A stretch of DNA of 64,000 bases from CBDCYS01 sp965226245 (GCA_965226245.1 CBDDCL010000015.1:3782001-3846000), one strand, 5' to 3'. Counted from the stretch's first letter, positions 1 to 9,228 are shown. The notes: a model not told the origin generated them from the sequence alone. Program-made: numbers and translations.

Positions 1-348
1 AAACACAAGGTGCTCCAGCCCAAGGTACCCCAGGATGGGCCCCAAAACATTCCAGACGATCCAGATCAGGGCCAACGCACCACCGCAATAGAACAGGGCC
101 TGGAAGGAATGAAAGCGGACGAATCGGTTCTGCCTGTAGGTATCCGTTAGGAAGAGGAAGTAGATCGCGGGAAGCAAGAGATAGGCCAGCGCTCCGGCGG
201 TATTGTCTCCGGCGACGAAATCCGCGGCCGGTGAAGCGCTAGCCGATGTGGATGATGCTCCCCCGCCAAATGGATCGGCCGCCGTCCCGCAACGCGAACA
301 AAACTTCGCATCCGCCACATCCGTGCCACAGTTCCTGCAAAACGCCAT
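1..348 (-). CDS. Zinc-ribbon membrane protein, DUF4870-like (partial)
   Basis: The first 116 codons are present and the gene runs off the left edge of the window. The N-terminus is a short zinc ribbon with two knuckles, CRNCG (residues 4-8) and CSRCG (about residues 17-21). A Gly/Ser/Ala linker follows, then hydrophobic segments that look like membrane helices at about residues 52-66 and 83-105. The motif RFHSFQALFY between them is typical of DUF4870-type small membrane proteins. Function is unknown for the family. The start is the ATG at 346-348, directly ahead of the zinc ribbon. The IS481-like element lies about 200 bp upstream and may have moved the original promoter away. The zinc ribbon is seen directly; the family name is from memory of the fold and motif. 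Confidence 0.75.
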   Translation of the reverse strand, partial: MAFCRNCGTDVADAKFCSRCGTAADPFGGGASSTSASASPAADFVAGDNTAGALAYLLLPAIYFLFLTDTYRQNRFVRFHSFQALFYCGGALALIWIVWNVLGPILGYLGLEHLVF

Positions 349-634
349 TCCTTACCCCTTTTTCATCCGAGTTGGATCGTCGATGCGAGACGAATCCTGG
401 CGAGAATGGTCCCACACGAAGCCGCCGGACCGGCGGGTTGGACCCTAGTCGTCGCACCGCTGTCTCTCACCTCAGCATATACGCCATCGATCGCCGAGTT
501 GTTCAAACGGTCCTGACGCTTCCACGCATTCCCGTGGTGAAATCACGGTGCTTACCGGGGACATGGTGAACAAAACATACCGGCTACATGGTGAACAACT
601 TTCCAAGGGAAACATTAAGAGGCAACAATGTTTT

Positions 635-1996
635 ATGCCTTGGAAACAAACAGACGCCATGGATCAACGCATGCAGTTCATCTTAGACTGGAAAGCCGCT
701 CGGGAATCGAAGACCGAGTTGTGCCGCCGCTACGGCATCCAACGCCGTATCGGCTACAAATGGGTCCGGCGCTACGAGCGCGACGGCCCCGCCGGGCTCG
801 CGGACCGCTCCCGTGCCCCGGTGCATCATCCTCAGCAAACCAAGCCAGAGGTGCTCGGCCGCATCCTCGAGATCCGCGCTGAACACCCGCTGTGGGGCGC
901 GCCGAAAATCCGCGCCGTGCTGGAGCGCGAAAAGCCCCGGCAACACCCGCCCGCGGCGTCGACGATCGGCGAGATCCTGCGTCTGGAAGGGCTCACCCGG
1001 CCCCAGAAGAAACGCCGCCGGACGCCGCCGCACAACCAGCCTCTAGCACACGCCGGCGGGCCCAATGACGTCGTCTCGATCGACTTCAAGGGCTGGTTCC
1101 GGTGCCTAGATGGCACGCGCATCGACCCGCTGACCCTGGTCGACAATCACAGCCGCTACGCGCTGTGCTGCCAAGCCGTCGATGCCTGCGACTTCGCGCA
1201 CGTCAGAGCCGTGCTGGAATCGGTGTTTTTCCAATACGGGCTGCCCCGCGCCATCCGCAGCGACAACGGCGCGCCCTTTGCGAGCCGCGCCGTGGCGGGT
1301 TTAAGCCGGTTGAGCGTGTGGTGGCTGAGGCTGGGCATCGAGGTGGAACGCATTCCGCCGGCGACACCCAGCGACAACGGCCGCCAGGAGCGTTTTCATC
1401 GCACCCTGAAGCAACACACGGCGGATCCGGCGGCGGCCAACCGGCGGGCGCAACAGCGGGCCTTTGAGAGCTTCTGCCGCGAATACAACGAGCAGCGGCC
1501 GCACCAGGCGCTGGGACAGCAAGTGCCGCCCAGCATCTATCGCCCGTCGGATCGTGTTTATCCGTCGCGGCTGCCCGAGATCGAGTATCCAGCGAGCTTT
1601 CTGCGCCGCAAGGTGGGCAAGCGCGGCGAGATCTACTGGCGGGGCGCGCGGATCTTCGTCAGCGAGGTGTTGCACGGCGAGCTGCTGGGGCTGGAGGCGA
1701 TCGACGACGGGGTCTATCGCGTCTGGTTCTGCTCGCTGCAGCTGGGCACCTTCGACGAGCGCCGCGGCGGGCTCGCGCCGTTGCCCCGACGTCGGGGCAA
1801 CGGCGCCTGCGGGTCGGCTTCCCCGCAAGTCCCGCACGGCTCGCAACCAACCAACGACTCGGAACCAATCAACGAGTGTGAACCAACCAACGACAAATGT
1901 GAAGCAACCAAAAACCCAGTACCAACCAACGACTCTGAATCAACCTTGACAACACCAACGAAAGGAGGCAATCTGTTCACCATGTCGCCGGTGTAA
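635..1996 (+). CDS. IS481-family transposase (DDE integrase core)
   Basis: The 453-residue protein begins MPWKQTDAMDQRM, the usual opening of IS481-type transposases, which is why I choose the ATG at 635 over an in-frame start at 548 inside the terminal repeat. A helix-turn-helix (ELCRRYGIQRRIGYKWVRRY) is followed by a DDE integrase core with DFKG, then SDNG and the TPSDNGRQERFHRTLK block that carries the last acidic residue. The fold acts in the cytoplasm by cutting and joining the element ends. The last 65 or so residues are odd. After a 32-bp perfect DNA palindrome (1775-1806) the protein becomes a degenerate repeat of QPTNDSE-like units up to the stop, unlike the usual short C-terminus of this family. 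The core looks intact, so the element may be active. Confidence 0.85.
   Translation: MPWKQTDAMDQRMQFILDWKAARESKTELCRRYGIQRRIGYKWVRRYERDGPAGLADRSRAPVHHPQQTKPEVLGRILEIRAEHPLWGAPKIRAVLEREKPRQHPPAASTIGEILRLEGLTRPQKKRRRTPPHNQPLAHAGGPNDVVSIDFKGWFRCLDGTRIDPLTLVDNHSRYALCCQAVDACDFAHVRAVLESVFFQYGLPRAIRSDNGAPFASRAVAGLSRLSVWWLRLGIEVERIPPATPSDNGRQERFHRTLKQHTADPAAANRRAQQRAFESFCREYNEQRPHQALGQQVPPSIYRPSDRVYPSRLPEIEYPASFLRRKVGKRGEIYWRGARIFVSEVLHGELLGLEAIDDGVYRVWFCSLQLGTFDERRGGLAPLPRRRGNGACGSASPQVPHGSQPTNDSEPINECEPTNDKCEATKNPVPTNDSESTLTTPTKGGNLFTMSPV
1775..1806. repeat. 32-bp perfect palindrome inside transposase gene
   Basis: The arm GCGCCGTTGCCCCGAC is followed directly by its exact reverse complement with no loop. 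It lies at the 3' border of the conserved transposase region. It is followed at about 1845-1945 by a degenerate tandem repeat with unit close to CAACCAACGACTCTGAA. Both look like additions to the element. Confidence 0.9.
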
Positions 1997-2123
1997 ACTG
2001 TTCACTATGTTCCGGGTAGAACAATCCGTGCCGCTTCGCGGCTCAAAGACCCTGGACTCGAAGGTTCTAGAGTAAGTGAACAGCATTGGGGTCGACCCAA
2101 GGCCAACCCGCCGATTGAAACAG

Positions 2124-2150
2124 AAAAGCCCGCCGACAGGGCGGCAGGCT
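2124..2150 (-). terminator. Rho-independent terminator after radical SAM gene
   Basis: Read on the minus strand, a 9-bp stem AGCCTGCCG/CGGCGGGCT (one G-T pair) closes a 6-nt loop and is followed by a short T run. It sits about 40 bp past the stop of the radical SAM gene. Confidence 0.7.
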
Positions 2151-2186
2151 CTTCCCAAGTTCAAAGCGAGACTTTTTCCAGAAACG

Positions 2187-4331
2187 CTAGTCGCCGCTGG
2201 CGCCGATCAGCTCTTGGCTGTGGGTGTTTTGCCCATTCGTGGCGGCGCCATTGCCGTTGGCCGCTCCTCCGATCTGGATCAATGAGGGAGCCGGGGGCTC
2301 TTTGAGAACCTGCTCGCGGTACATCTTCATCAGGCGAGCTTCTTCTTCCGGCGAGAGGATCTTCTGCTTGCTCGCACCACCGTTGACGACCGGCGGCGCC
2401 GCGCCGCGGGCCTGAGCCTCGGCCAGCTTGCGGTCGCGTTCGAGGATCTTCTCTTCGCGCGCGTTTGCCGGACCGTCCGATTTCTGTGCTTCGCGAGCCG
2501 CGTGTTCGGCATTGATGTTGAGGCCGTGATCGTATTCCACCATGTCGACTTTGCGGCCGCCGGCGTAAATCTTGTGCTTGCCGTGCTGGTCATACCACTT
2601 GCTGAGAGTGGAGGTCATATGCATCTTCTCGATGATGTTTCGCCAGCCGACTCCGGTGTTGTAGGCACAGAAGGAAATTTCACCTTCCTGCGTTCCGTAG
2701 GGAATAATACACATCTCGGTTCGCCGGAAGTCGTAGTTGAACAGATCCTGGAACCACATCCCGGCCACAAACAGGAAGTTCCAGGGATCGTTGCGGCGAG
2801 CCACGCCCTTGCCGTAGTTCTTGCCGCTCAAGCCGAAAGACTTGTCGAACTTCTTCAGCAGCGAACTCAGATTGAAGCTCGCGGGCGCTTTGTAAGGGTT
2901 GTAGTTTCTCAGCAGGACCAGCCCCATTTGGAGATTGCTCAGCCAAGGGGCGCGCGCCGAGTCGGTCACAGTGCGAATGTCCTGTACAAGCTGCGGAACA
3001 TTGATGAACTCGGCGACCGGCGCCATCTCCTTGGTCTTCTTATTAATCATGAACGCCGTACCGACACCGCAGTTGGGATGGCAGCCGCAACTCACCTGGC
3101 CCCATTGCGACTGCGGGCCGTGCGCTACGTCGGCTGCATCGGCGAAGGTGCCCATGACTGAAATCGGGAACCAATCGCGGTTGGGCTCGGTGATGCCCGT
3201 CTGCTCTTTGACGTCGCGGGCCAGGTGCGAGAGCGTATAGCGCTGCCGCATCCGCCGTTCATCGGTGATCTCTTCGTCGCGGCCCGTGAATGACACCGGC
3301 TGGAATGCGATGAAGGCGATCTTTCCAGGGTTGTCGCGGGCGAACTTAATGATCGGGCCGACTTCCTCGTTGTTGACGTTATTGACGAGCGTGGTCACCA
3401 GGACGATCTCGGTTCCCGCGGCGTGCATGTTGTCGATCGCCTTCAGCTTGACGTCGAACAGATTGCCAATCTTGCGGTGCGAATTCGGGGCGTTGCCGAT
3501 GCCGTCAAACTGCAGGTAGGCATAGCGCAAGCCGGCGTCAGCCGCTTTTTCGGCGAACTTGCGGCTCTTGGCGAACTCGATGCCGTTGGTGGCCGCCTGC
3601 ACGCTGTTGAAACCGATCGAGCGCGCGTAGTTGACGGCTTTGAGGAAAAAAGGCGACATCGTCGGCTCGCCGCCGGAGAACTGCACCGACATCTGGCGGC
3701 GAGGTTTGATCTTCAGGGCATTGTCGAGAATCGTCTTGATCTCGTCCCACTCCAGCTCGTGAACAAAACCAACCTGATTGGCGTCCATGAAGCAGGGGTC
3801 GCACATCATGTTGCAGCGGTTGGTCAGATCCACCGTCAGCACCGAGCCGCGGCCGAACTTCACCGTGCTGCTTCCGTGGTTGTGAAGATCCTTATCGTTG
3901 TGGGCGCGAATGTCGCGTCCCGGGAAGTTCGACTCGATGTGCTCGAGGAACTTCGAGTCAATGGCCATGATGTCTTCGATGCGCCCATGTTTCGGGCAGT
4001 CCTTGATCATCCAGATTTGGCCATCTCGTTCGATCACGGAGGCTTTGATTTCTCCGACCTTCTCTTCCCTGAGGATGTTGTAATCGACTTCGCCGTTGAT
4101 GATCTTGGCGCGCGCCTCGATGACGCATTTGGGACAGAGCGAGTCGGTTTGGCGCGGCCAGCCTAGCGGCGGCTTGCTTTTCTCCCAGGACTTGAGCATC
4201 CGTTTATCGGACCAGTCCGGGGTGAACGACGGGTTGGGGCCCATGGTTCGGTTCAAGGCCTGAATCCCGTTCCACATCGCGGATGCGAGCTTCGTTACAC
4301 CTTTTTCGACATACTTGGTGGGTCTATGCAT
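2187..4331 (-). CDS. Radical SAM protein of Tes/membrane-spanning lipid synthase type
   Basis: This is a 714-residue protein. Seen directly: an N-terminal CPKC (66-69) paired with CPKHG (112-116), a possible rubredoxin-like metal site; the radical SAM motif CX3CX2C as CNMMCDPC (C173, C177, C180); GGEP at 220-223; a second cluster region SCGCHPNCG (C415, C417, C421); and a further pair C541 and C555 in a block ending SFCAYNTG. This order of motifs matches the archaeal tetraether lipid synthase (Tes) family and its bacterial relatives. Those relatives are proposed to join two fatty chains tail to tail into membrane-spanning diacids such as iso-diabolic acid, which Acidobacteria make. The protein is longer than archaeal Tes because of a charged, low-complexity tail after about residue 600. 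The ATG at 4331 has GAGGAG nine bases upstream. It is a single gene with its own terminator. Family assignment is fairly firm; substrate is inference. Confidence 0.72.
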   Translation of the reverse strand: MHRPTKYVEKGVTKLASAMWNGIQALNRTMGPNPSFTPDWSDKRMLKSWEKSKPPLGWPRQTDSLCPKCVIEARAKIINGEVDYNILREEKVGEIKASVIERDGQIWMIKDCPKHGRIEDIMAIDSKFLEHIESNFPGRDIRAHNDKDLHNHGSSTVKFGRGSVLTVDLTNRCNMMCDPCFMDANQVGFVHELEWDEIKTILDNALKIKPRRQMSVQFSGGEPTMSPFFLKAVNYARSIGFNSVQAATNGIEFAKSRKFAEKAADAGLRYAYLQFDGIGNAPNSHRKIGNLFDVKLKAIDNMHAAGTEIVLVTTLVNNVNNEEVGPIIKFARDNPGKIAFIAFQPVSFTGRDEEITDERRMRQRYTLSHLARDVKEQTGITEPNRDWFPISVMGTFADAADVAHGPQSQWGQVSCGCHPNCGVGTAFMINKKTKEMAPVAEFINVPQLVQDIRTVTDSARAPWLSNLQMGLVLLRNYNPYKAPASFNLSSLLKKFDKSFGLSGKNYGKGVARRNDPWNFLFVAGMWFQDLFNYDFRRTEMCIIPYGTQEGEISFCAYNTGVGWRNIIEKMHMTSTLSKWYDQHGKHKIYAGGRKVDMVEYDHGLNINAEHAAREAQKSDGPANAREEKILERDRKLAEAQARGAAPPVVNGGASKQKILSPEEEARLMKMYREQVLKEPPAPSLIQIGGAANGNGAATNGQNTHSQELIGASGD

Positions 4332-4607
4332 CGATCAGATCTCCTCGGGCGGCTGCGATTTCCGGCTTATGACAACAAGGCCGGGCCACAGCCGTTTATT
4401 CGAAGGCACACTATGCCCTTGCGCGAACATACTACGCCTGATAACCAGTAAGCATACGGGATCTGTCTTACGACGCCTACGAGAAACAGTTGAATGGCGC
4501 AAATTTGGGGCTGTTTGGCGAACTGAGCGGCTCAGTGGGACCCTGCCAGGGGGTGCGCCGGCAGTTGGAGACGCCGCTCCAGGCGAAGAGAAGGAGAAAA
4601 TCGCCCA

Positions 4608-4811
4608 GCAGGTTCGTGTGCGACTGAAAGTCGCCTGAAGCGCGGCTTGGCCGAAACAGAGCCGCGCCCGCAAGGGTGCGGTCAAGGGGAGTCCGTGCGT
4701 CGGGACCGCCATTGGAATGCAGTCACTGCCAGACTGGATCGCACCCTTTCGGGCGCGGCTCTGTTGAGAACCCTCGCTTGAAGCTGACCGCCTGAAAGGC
4801 GGTGGGTTTAG
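4608..4811. repeat. Long palindromic repeat (GAGCCGCGCCCGCAAGG family), copy 1
   Basis: The core at about 4657-4767 has inverted arms related to CAGAGCCGCGCCCGCAAGGG around a spacer of about 50 bp. The copy at 60260-60462 also shares about 45 bp on one flank and about 50 bp on the other, in the opposite orientation, so the full unit is about 200 bp. It fills most of the gap between the radical SAM gene and rpmB. I see no gene in 4332-4825. Confidence 0.85.
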
Positions 4812-4825
4812 ACCTGGTGATTGAT

Positions 4826-5062
4826 CTAAACCTTCTGGCCGCGTTTTCGCATATCGGCAAGCACCCGGTCGATGCCGACTTTACTGATGATCTTGATCGC
4901 CTTGGCACTGACTTTCATTTTGACCCAGCGTTTTTCGCTGGGCACCCAAAAGCGCTTGAGCTGCAGATTCGGCTCGAATCTGCGCCTGGTCTTGTTGTTG
5001 GCATGAGAGACGTTGTTGCCCGACATGGGCCTTTTTCCAGTCACAACACAGACCTTCGCCAT
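4826..5062 (-). CDS. rpmB: 50S ribosomal protein L28
   Basis: The 78-residue basic protein starts MAKVCVVTGKRPMSGNNVSH, the standard L28 N-terminus, and has the normal length. It is part of the large ribosomal subunit near the E site. The N-terminus carries only one Cys (C5), so I see none of the four-cysteine zinc site found in some L28 proteins; it appears to be the zinc-free form. Its neighbours are unrelated. It appears to be a single-gene unit, with about 150 bp of upstream sequence before the next minus-strand gene. Confidence 0.97.
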   Translation of the reverse strand: MAKVCVVTGKRPMSGNNVSHANNKTRRRFEPNLQLKRFWVPSEKRWVKMKVSAKAIKIISKVGIDRVLADMRKRGQKV

Positions 5063-5210
5063 TGATTACTCTCCTGCTTGCTTCTGGAAAAACGCCGCTG
5101 TATCAGCCGACCGGCCGCTGGCGATTGGAAGCGTCAGTGTTTTCATCATAGCACGCGATACCAGGACAAGTGCTCGTTCGGGCAGCTCGGAGATAACGGG
5201 CGGGGCTGCA

Positions 5211-7247
5211 TCAGGGATGCAGCTTGGCACTTCGCTGAAAAAGCAATGCGGTCGCGAAACAAGCGCCGAGCAAAGTGGCCAAGCTGATGAGCACGCCCGT
5301 AAGGAAGAACCGCGAATGGAAGGCGACGACGACCTCATGCTCGCCCCGGGGAACGGCCACTCCCGTCAAGGCGTGATCCAGGGGGAAGACGGGACAAGCC
5401 GTGCCGTCCTTGGTGTTCGCCTCCCACCCGGGAAAGTAGGGTAGGGAGAGTCGCAGCAGCCCCCCGGCCGCGGCCTTGTACCGAATCGTGTACGACCGCG
5501 GGCCGGATGAAATGCTGAGCACTTCCCCCGACGGGTCCGCGGCTAAAGCGGCGGGCTCGTCCTCGACAATCGCGGTCGTCAAAGGGTCAAGAGTCTTCAA
5601 AGCCATCGCGGACTCGCTGGGTCCCGCCACGCTGACGATCTTGGCGGGGAACGTCGCTAGAGGCAGGGTCCCGCTAACGGCGTCAAGGCGATCAGATTCA
5701 ACGTTCACTACTCGGGCGACACTGAGCCCCTTCAACAACCCAGGGTTCCCCAACGCTGCATCAAGGTATCGCCTGTAACGGACTAATTCGAGAGGGTTGT
5801 ACCCATAGGTCGTCTCGATCTTTTCGTCGAGGGGATGATTCAGCGAACCAAACGCGGCAACATGATCTGAAGCGTGCAGCCGGGTTTGGGGGCCAACAAG
5901 CGGCTTCACGCTCTCTTCGAGCATCCCGCGGGCAGGCGCGTAAGCCTGCTCGAAATTCGCTCTTGCGTACATCAAGGGATTGCTGCTGGAGTTCCAATAG
6001 GCCAAGTCCACAAGGAACACCGCCGCGAAAATGTAGGCGGAAAACCCGAGGCCGAACTTGCGGCCCAACACTTGCACTCCGGCTCCCGCAAGCAGAGCCA
6101 GCCCCAGCGCGATCACGAACCAGCAGTGAACGGGCGCTCGAATCTGACCGAAACCCGGCAACGTTCCTAGCAGCCGCGCCAATCCGAACGAAGGCCCCAA
6201 TGCATACCACAACGGCACGGCCACGAGCCCTATGCCGATCGGCCGGATGGCCCGATTCCACAACCCCAGCGCGGCCAGAGGCAACAGCAGGAACCCGCCG
6301 TAAAAGTAGTACTGCGTGATGTCGGCCGGACCGCGATAATCTCCCGAGAGCGCTCCCAGTGCGTCGGGCAGCAGCAGAGTGGACAAAGCCTCCCAGGTGA
6401 GCGCGCCTTCCGAGCTAGCCGAGGTATCGAAATCCGCGCGGATCGAATGCCGCACCAGCTCGGCCGATGGCAGCAATTGCACGGCGGCCAGCCCCAGCGC
6501 GATCAAGACGGTCCCCAGCAAGCAGAGCAGCAATCGCAGCCGTCTTTTGGGGTATTGAAACGCCTCGATGCCGGCGGCAATCGCTACAGCAGACAAAGCA
6601 TAGAGCGACGTTTGGAAGTGGCCGGCGAGGAGCATCGATCCCGCTGCCAGTCCGGCTAAAGGGATATATCCGCCGGCCTTCGGCTGCGCACTCTTGTGAA
6701 TAATCAGGAGCAACCATGGCAGCCAGGCGGCGGTTTGCAGCATGCCCACGTGCGAAGCATGGGCGGCGAAGAAACCAGAAAGCCCGTAGCCAAGCGCCGC
6801 AACCAGCGAAGCCGTCTCGTGCTGGAGGATCGGCCGGGCTAGCAGCCACGCTCCAAAACAGGCCAGCAAAGCGTGCAGAAAGATCTCATATTGGATCGCT
6901 CTGGGGGTAACACCGGAAAGGAAGAACGGCCAGTTCAGCGGGTACCAGGCCCCGACTTGAGGATCCGCGAGAAACGGGAATCCGGAGAAAATGTACGTGT
7001 AGTCCAGTGAGGAAGCTCCCCCCGCCAAGCTGTCGGCCAAGTACTTCTGCGAACTGTAGTGAACGTCAACCGCGTCCCACTGGATGCTGGCGTTGGGGGA
7101 GGTGAGGGGCGCCCAGTAGAAGATCAGTACCGCCAGCAGCAAGAAGGCCGGCGGCCACCAGCGGCCGGCGTCTCGATGCGGGGCCGGCGGCGCCGCGGGG
7201 GCAGCCTTTGGAGATTGCTTGACGGCCTTTTTTTTCTTCGCGCCCAC
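5211..7247 (-). CDS. YfhO-like polytopic membrane protein
   Basis: The 678-residue protein has a Lys-rich cytoplasmic N-terminus (MGAKKKKAVKQ), a first membrane segment at about residue 32, a large extracytoplasmic loop with GFPFLADPQVGAWYPLNW, then roughly a dozen hydrophobic helices to about residue 430. A soluble C-terminal part follows, and a final helix near residue 655. This layout, with a DVHYSSQKYL-like loop after the first helix, matches the YfhO family, relatives of GT-C glycosyltransferases linked to cell-wall or lipoteichoic-acid glycosylation in Firmicutes. The substrate here is unknown. The gene stands alone on the minus strand between rpmB and a palindromic repeat. Confidence 0.75.
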   Translation of the reverse strand: MGAKKKKAVKQSPKAAPAAPPAPHRDAGRWWPPAFLLLAVLIFYWAPLTSPNASIQWDAVDVHYSSQKYLADSLAGGASSLDYTYIFSGFPFLADPQVGAWYPLNWPFFLSGVTPRAIQYEIFLHALLACFGAWLLARPILQHETASLVAALGYGLSGFFAAHASHVGMLQTAAWLPWLLLIIHKSAQPKAGGYIPLAGLAAGSMLLAGHFQTSLYALSAVAIAAGIEAFQYPKRRLRLLLCLLGTVLIALGLAAVQLLPSAELVRHSIRADFDTSASSEGALTWEALSTLLLPDALGALSGDYRGPADITQYYFYGGFLLLPLAALGLWNRAIRPIGIGLVAVPLWYALGPSFGLARLLGTLPGFGQIRAPVHCWFVIALGLALLAGAGVQVLGRKFGLGFSAYIFAAVFLVDLAYWNSSSNPLMYARANFEQAYAPARGMLEESVKPLVGPQTRLHASDHVAAFGSLNHPLDEKIETTYGYNPLELVRYRRYLDAALGNPGLLKGLSVARVVNVESDRLDAVSGTLPLATFPAKIVSVAGPSESAMALKTLDPLTTAIVEDEPAALAADPSGEVLSISSGPRSYTIRYKAAAGGLLRLSLPYFPGWEANTKDGTACPVFPLDHALTGVAVPRGEHEVVVAFHSRFFLTGVLISLATLLGACFATALLFQRSAKLHP

Positions 7248-7408
7248 GGCAGGACCCCAAGCTTAGCACTGCCCGGAAAAGCCGTTCAATAACCCGGACG
7301 GCTGCTCGTCATGCAGTCCGTAAAAGTGAAAGCGCCCCTCAATTGGAGGCTTCCGCTAGATACTAGCCCGCTGACTCTGAGGATATTGTTCGTAGAAATG
7401 GCGGCACG

Positions 7409-7521
7409 AACAGAGCCGCGCCCGCAAGGGTGCGGTCGAGTTTGGCGGTGACCGCATTCCCGTGGCGGCCCCGACGCACTGACTACCCTCGACCGCACCC
7501 TTGCGGGCGCGGCTCTGTTCC
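7409..7521. repeat. Long palindromic repeat (GAGCCGCGCCCGCAAGG family), copy 2
   Basis: Here only the 113-bp core is present, with arms of about 32 bp that match almost perfectly when inverted (AACAGAGCCGCGCCCGCAAG and its complement). The extended flanks of copies 1 and 3 are missing. It lies between the YfhO-like gene and the MATE gene. Confidence 0.9.
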
Positions 7522-7535
7522 CCACAAACGAAATT

Positions 7536-8915
7536 TCAAATATCTTCCGCTAGAATTGGCGCTGGGTCCGCGCGCATTTTACGGTGCCAAACCGCCAGCA
7601 GAACCGCGGCTACCGTGGTGAGCCCGACGCATAATCCGGCCCAAACTCCAGGCGCTCCCCAACCCCCCGGAAAGCCTAGCGCATAGGCGATCGGCAGGCC
7701 GATGAACCAGTGTCCGACCAGGTTGCTCAACATCGGAATGCGGGTTTCCCCGGTGCCCCGCAAGATGCCCGTCGCGACCACCTGGATGCCATCCGAAATC
7801 TGAAATAACGCGGCAATGTAGAGCAGTGACACTCCCGTGGCCAGCACGGCGGCATCGGTGGTATACAGTCTCAGAATCAAGCGCGGGGCGAGAAAGAATA
7901 CGATGGCCGCGGCGGACATGAATGCTGCTCCAAGCAGCAACGCCACCCAACCCGCGGCGCGCGCCCCGGAGACGTCCCGTCTGCCGAGGGCATGACCTAC
8001 ACGCACCGCGCCCGCGGACGAAATACCCAGCGGAACCATGAACGTGACGGAGGCGCAAGTGAGCGCGATTTGATGGGAGGCTAGTGACAATGGGTCGAGC
8101 TTGCCGATCAGCGTTGTCGCCACGGCAAATACCCCGAACTCGAGAGAGATTTGCGTTGCCGCCGGTAAACCAAGGCTCAGCAATGAGCGGATGTGGGCCA
8201 CGTCAAGCCGCCGCGATACCCTGGAAAGCCCCGTTCGATGGCGGCGCTCATGGTAGAGAATGTAGCCGGCCAAGGCGACACACATGTACGTTCTCGAGAT
8301 ACATGTCGCCCATCCGGCCCCGGCCGTCCCAAAAGCGGGAGAACCAAGATGGCCAAAAATCAGTGCCCAGTTGGCCAGCACGTTGACCAGATTCGCCGAG
8401 ATCAGCACGACCATGATGGCCCGAACCAATCCCATGCCCTGCAGGTAGCGCCGCAACGCCGTGTAGAGCATCAGCGGGCCGACGCTCCAAATGAGCGCCT
8501 TCATGTAGGGGATGGCCTGTTCCTCGACCGCGCTGTCAATGCCCCACACCCGCAGGAACGGGATGTACAGCCAGGCAAGACCCATTAACACCGGAGTCAG
8601 GACCAGGCTGAGGTAGACGGCCTGCAGCAGCGAGTGATGACACTCGTCCAGCTTGCCGGCCCCGTAAGCCCGCGAGACCAGCGTGTCGAGTCCCAGCAGC
8701 AAGCCGATGCCGAACACGATTACGGTGTGAAAAGCGATACCGCCGATGCTGACGGCGCCGATGGCTTCGGCGCCGATGCGCCCGACCATCATCGTGTCGA
8801 CGACATACATCGCCATCCACCCGAGTTCAGAGATCACGACGGGCGCGGCCAGCTTCAGCATGGGGCCGAGTTCTTGCCGAACCGCGGCTGTCCTATGTGG
8901 TTCAGTACCCTTCAC
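7536..8915 (-). CDS. MATE family efflux transporter
   Basis: The 459-residue protein has the usual MATE length and about twelve hydrophobic segments in two halves. Family features are the opening LAAPVVISELGWMAMYVVDT, then MVGRIGAEAIGAVSIGG in helix 2, and the related stretch GISSAGAVRVGHALGRRD in the second half. Such proteins sit in the inner membrane and export drugs or metabolites in exchange for sodium or protons; the cargo cannot be told from sequence. The start is a GTG with AGAAGG just upstream. No partner gene is present, and the upstream 700 bp is filled with repeat elements. Confidence 0.9.
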   Translation of the reverse strand: MKGTEPHRTAAVRQELGPMLKLAAPVVISELGWMAMYVVDTMMVGRIGAEAIGAVSIGGIAFHTVIVFGIGLLLGLDTLVSRAYGAGKLDECHHSLLQAVYLSLVLTPVLMGLAWLYIPFLRVWGIDSAVEEQAIPYMKALIWSVGPLMLYTALRRYLQGMGLVRAIMVVLISANLVNVLANWALIFGHLGSPAFGTAGAGWATCISRTYMCVALAGYILYHERRHRTGLSRVSRRLDVAHIRSLLSLGLPAATQISLEFGVFAVATTLIGKLDPLSLASHQIALTCASVTFMVPLGISSAGAVRVGHALGRRDVSGARAAGWVALLLGAAFMSAAAIVFFLAPRLILRLYTTDAAVLATGVSLLYIAALFQISDGIQVVATGILRGTGETRIPMLSNLVGHWFIGLPIAYALGFPGGWGAPGVWAGLCVGLTTVAAVLLAVWHRKMRADPAPILAEDI

Positions 8916-9072
8916 GACCTTCTTACGATAATGCTGGTTTCGCCGGCCAGGGGCAAATCGGCACGATGAGCTGGTAAGTTTGCCGACTTTTCACGGAGCT
9001 GTTGACCGCGGAGCCGGCGTTGTTTCTATTCCTGCCTCGGCGGCCGCTTTCGAAGCAAGCGTTGACTTGGCC

Positions 9073-9228
9073 TAGCAGCCCGTGGCAGAAGTGTGTGCGG
9101 GCGAAAATGGGGGACTGCCATCCGATTCTCGCTCGTGGAGCCCCATTGTTTCCAACACTAGTGCGACGCGAGAATCGGTGGCTGTCCCCTTTTTTCGCGT
9201 AGTCGGACTTGCACCACAGGCTGCTAGC
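9073..9228. repeat. Long hairpin element (CTAGCAGCCCGTGG family), copy A
   Basis: The ends are inverted copies of CTAGCAGCCCGTGG. Inside, GCGAAAAtGGGGGACTGCCA on one side pairs with TGGCTGTCCCCTTTTTTCGC on the other. The core arms GATTCTCGC and GCGAGAATC also match, so nearly the whole unit can fold into one hairpin. Related copies lie at 11014, 35867, 58573 and 62799. Confidence 0.9.

Larger units (their letters stand above)
552..2019. mobile_element. IS481-like insertion sequence
   Basis: One transposase gene is bracketed by imperfect inverted repeats of about 48 bp (552-600 and 1972-2019, roughly 38 of 50 positions matching). Each end contains two copies of the motif ACATGGTGAACA (ACATAGTGAACA in one right-end copy), spaced about 27 bp apart, as expected for repeated transposase-binding sites. 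I see no clear target duplication. The extended reading frame begins inside the left repeat and its stop lies inside the right repeat, so the element is compact. Confidence 0.85.

Noticed and set aside
1301..1846. A 181-codon minus-strand frame inside the IS481 element
   Set aside because: Opposite the conserved transposase, Ala/Arg-rich, without family features.
3423..4166. A long open frame antisense to the radical SAM gene
   Set aside because: High-GC shadow frame with no recognisable motif, lying fully inside a well-supported gene.
7286..7525. Short frames inside the palindromic repeats (also at 60194-60454 and 4335-4712)
   Set aside because: They read across repeat arms and occur only because the GC-rich palindrome lacks stops.
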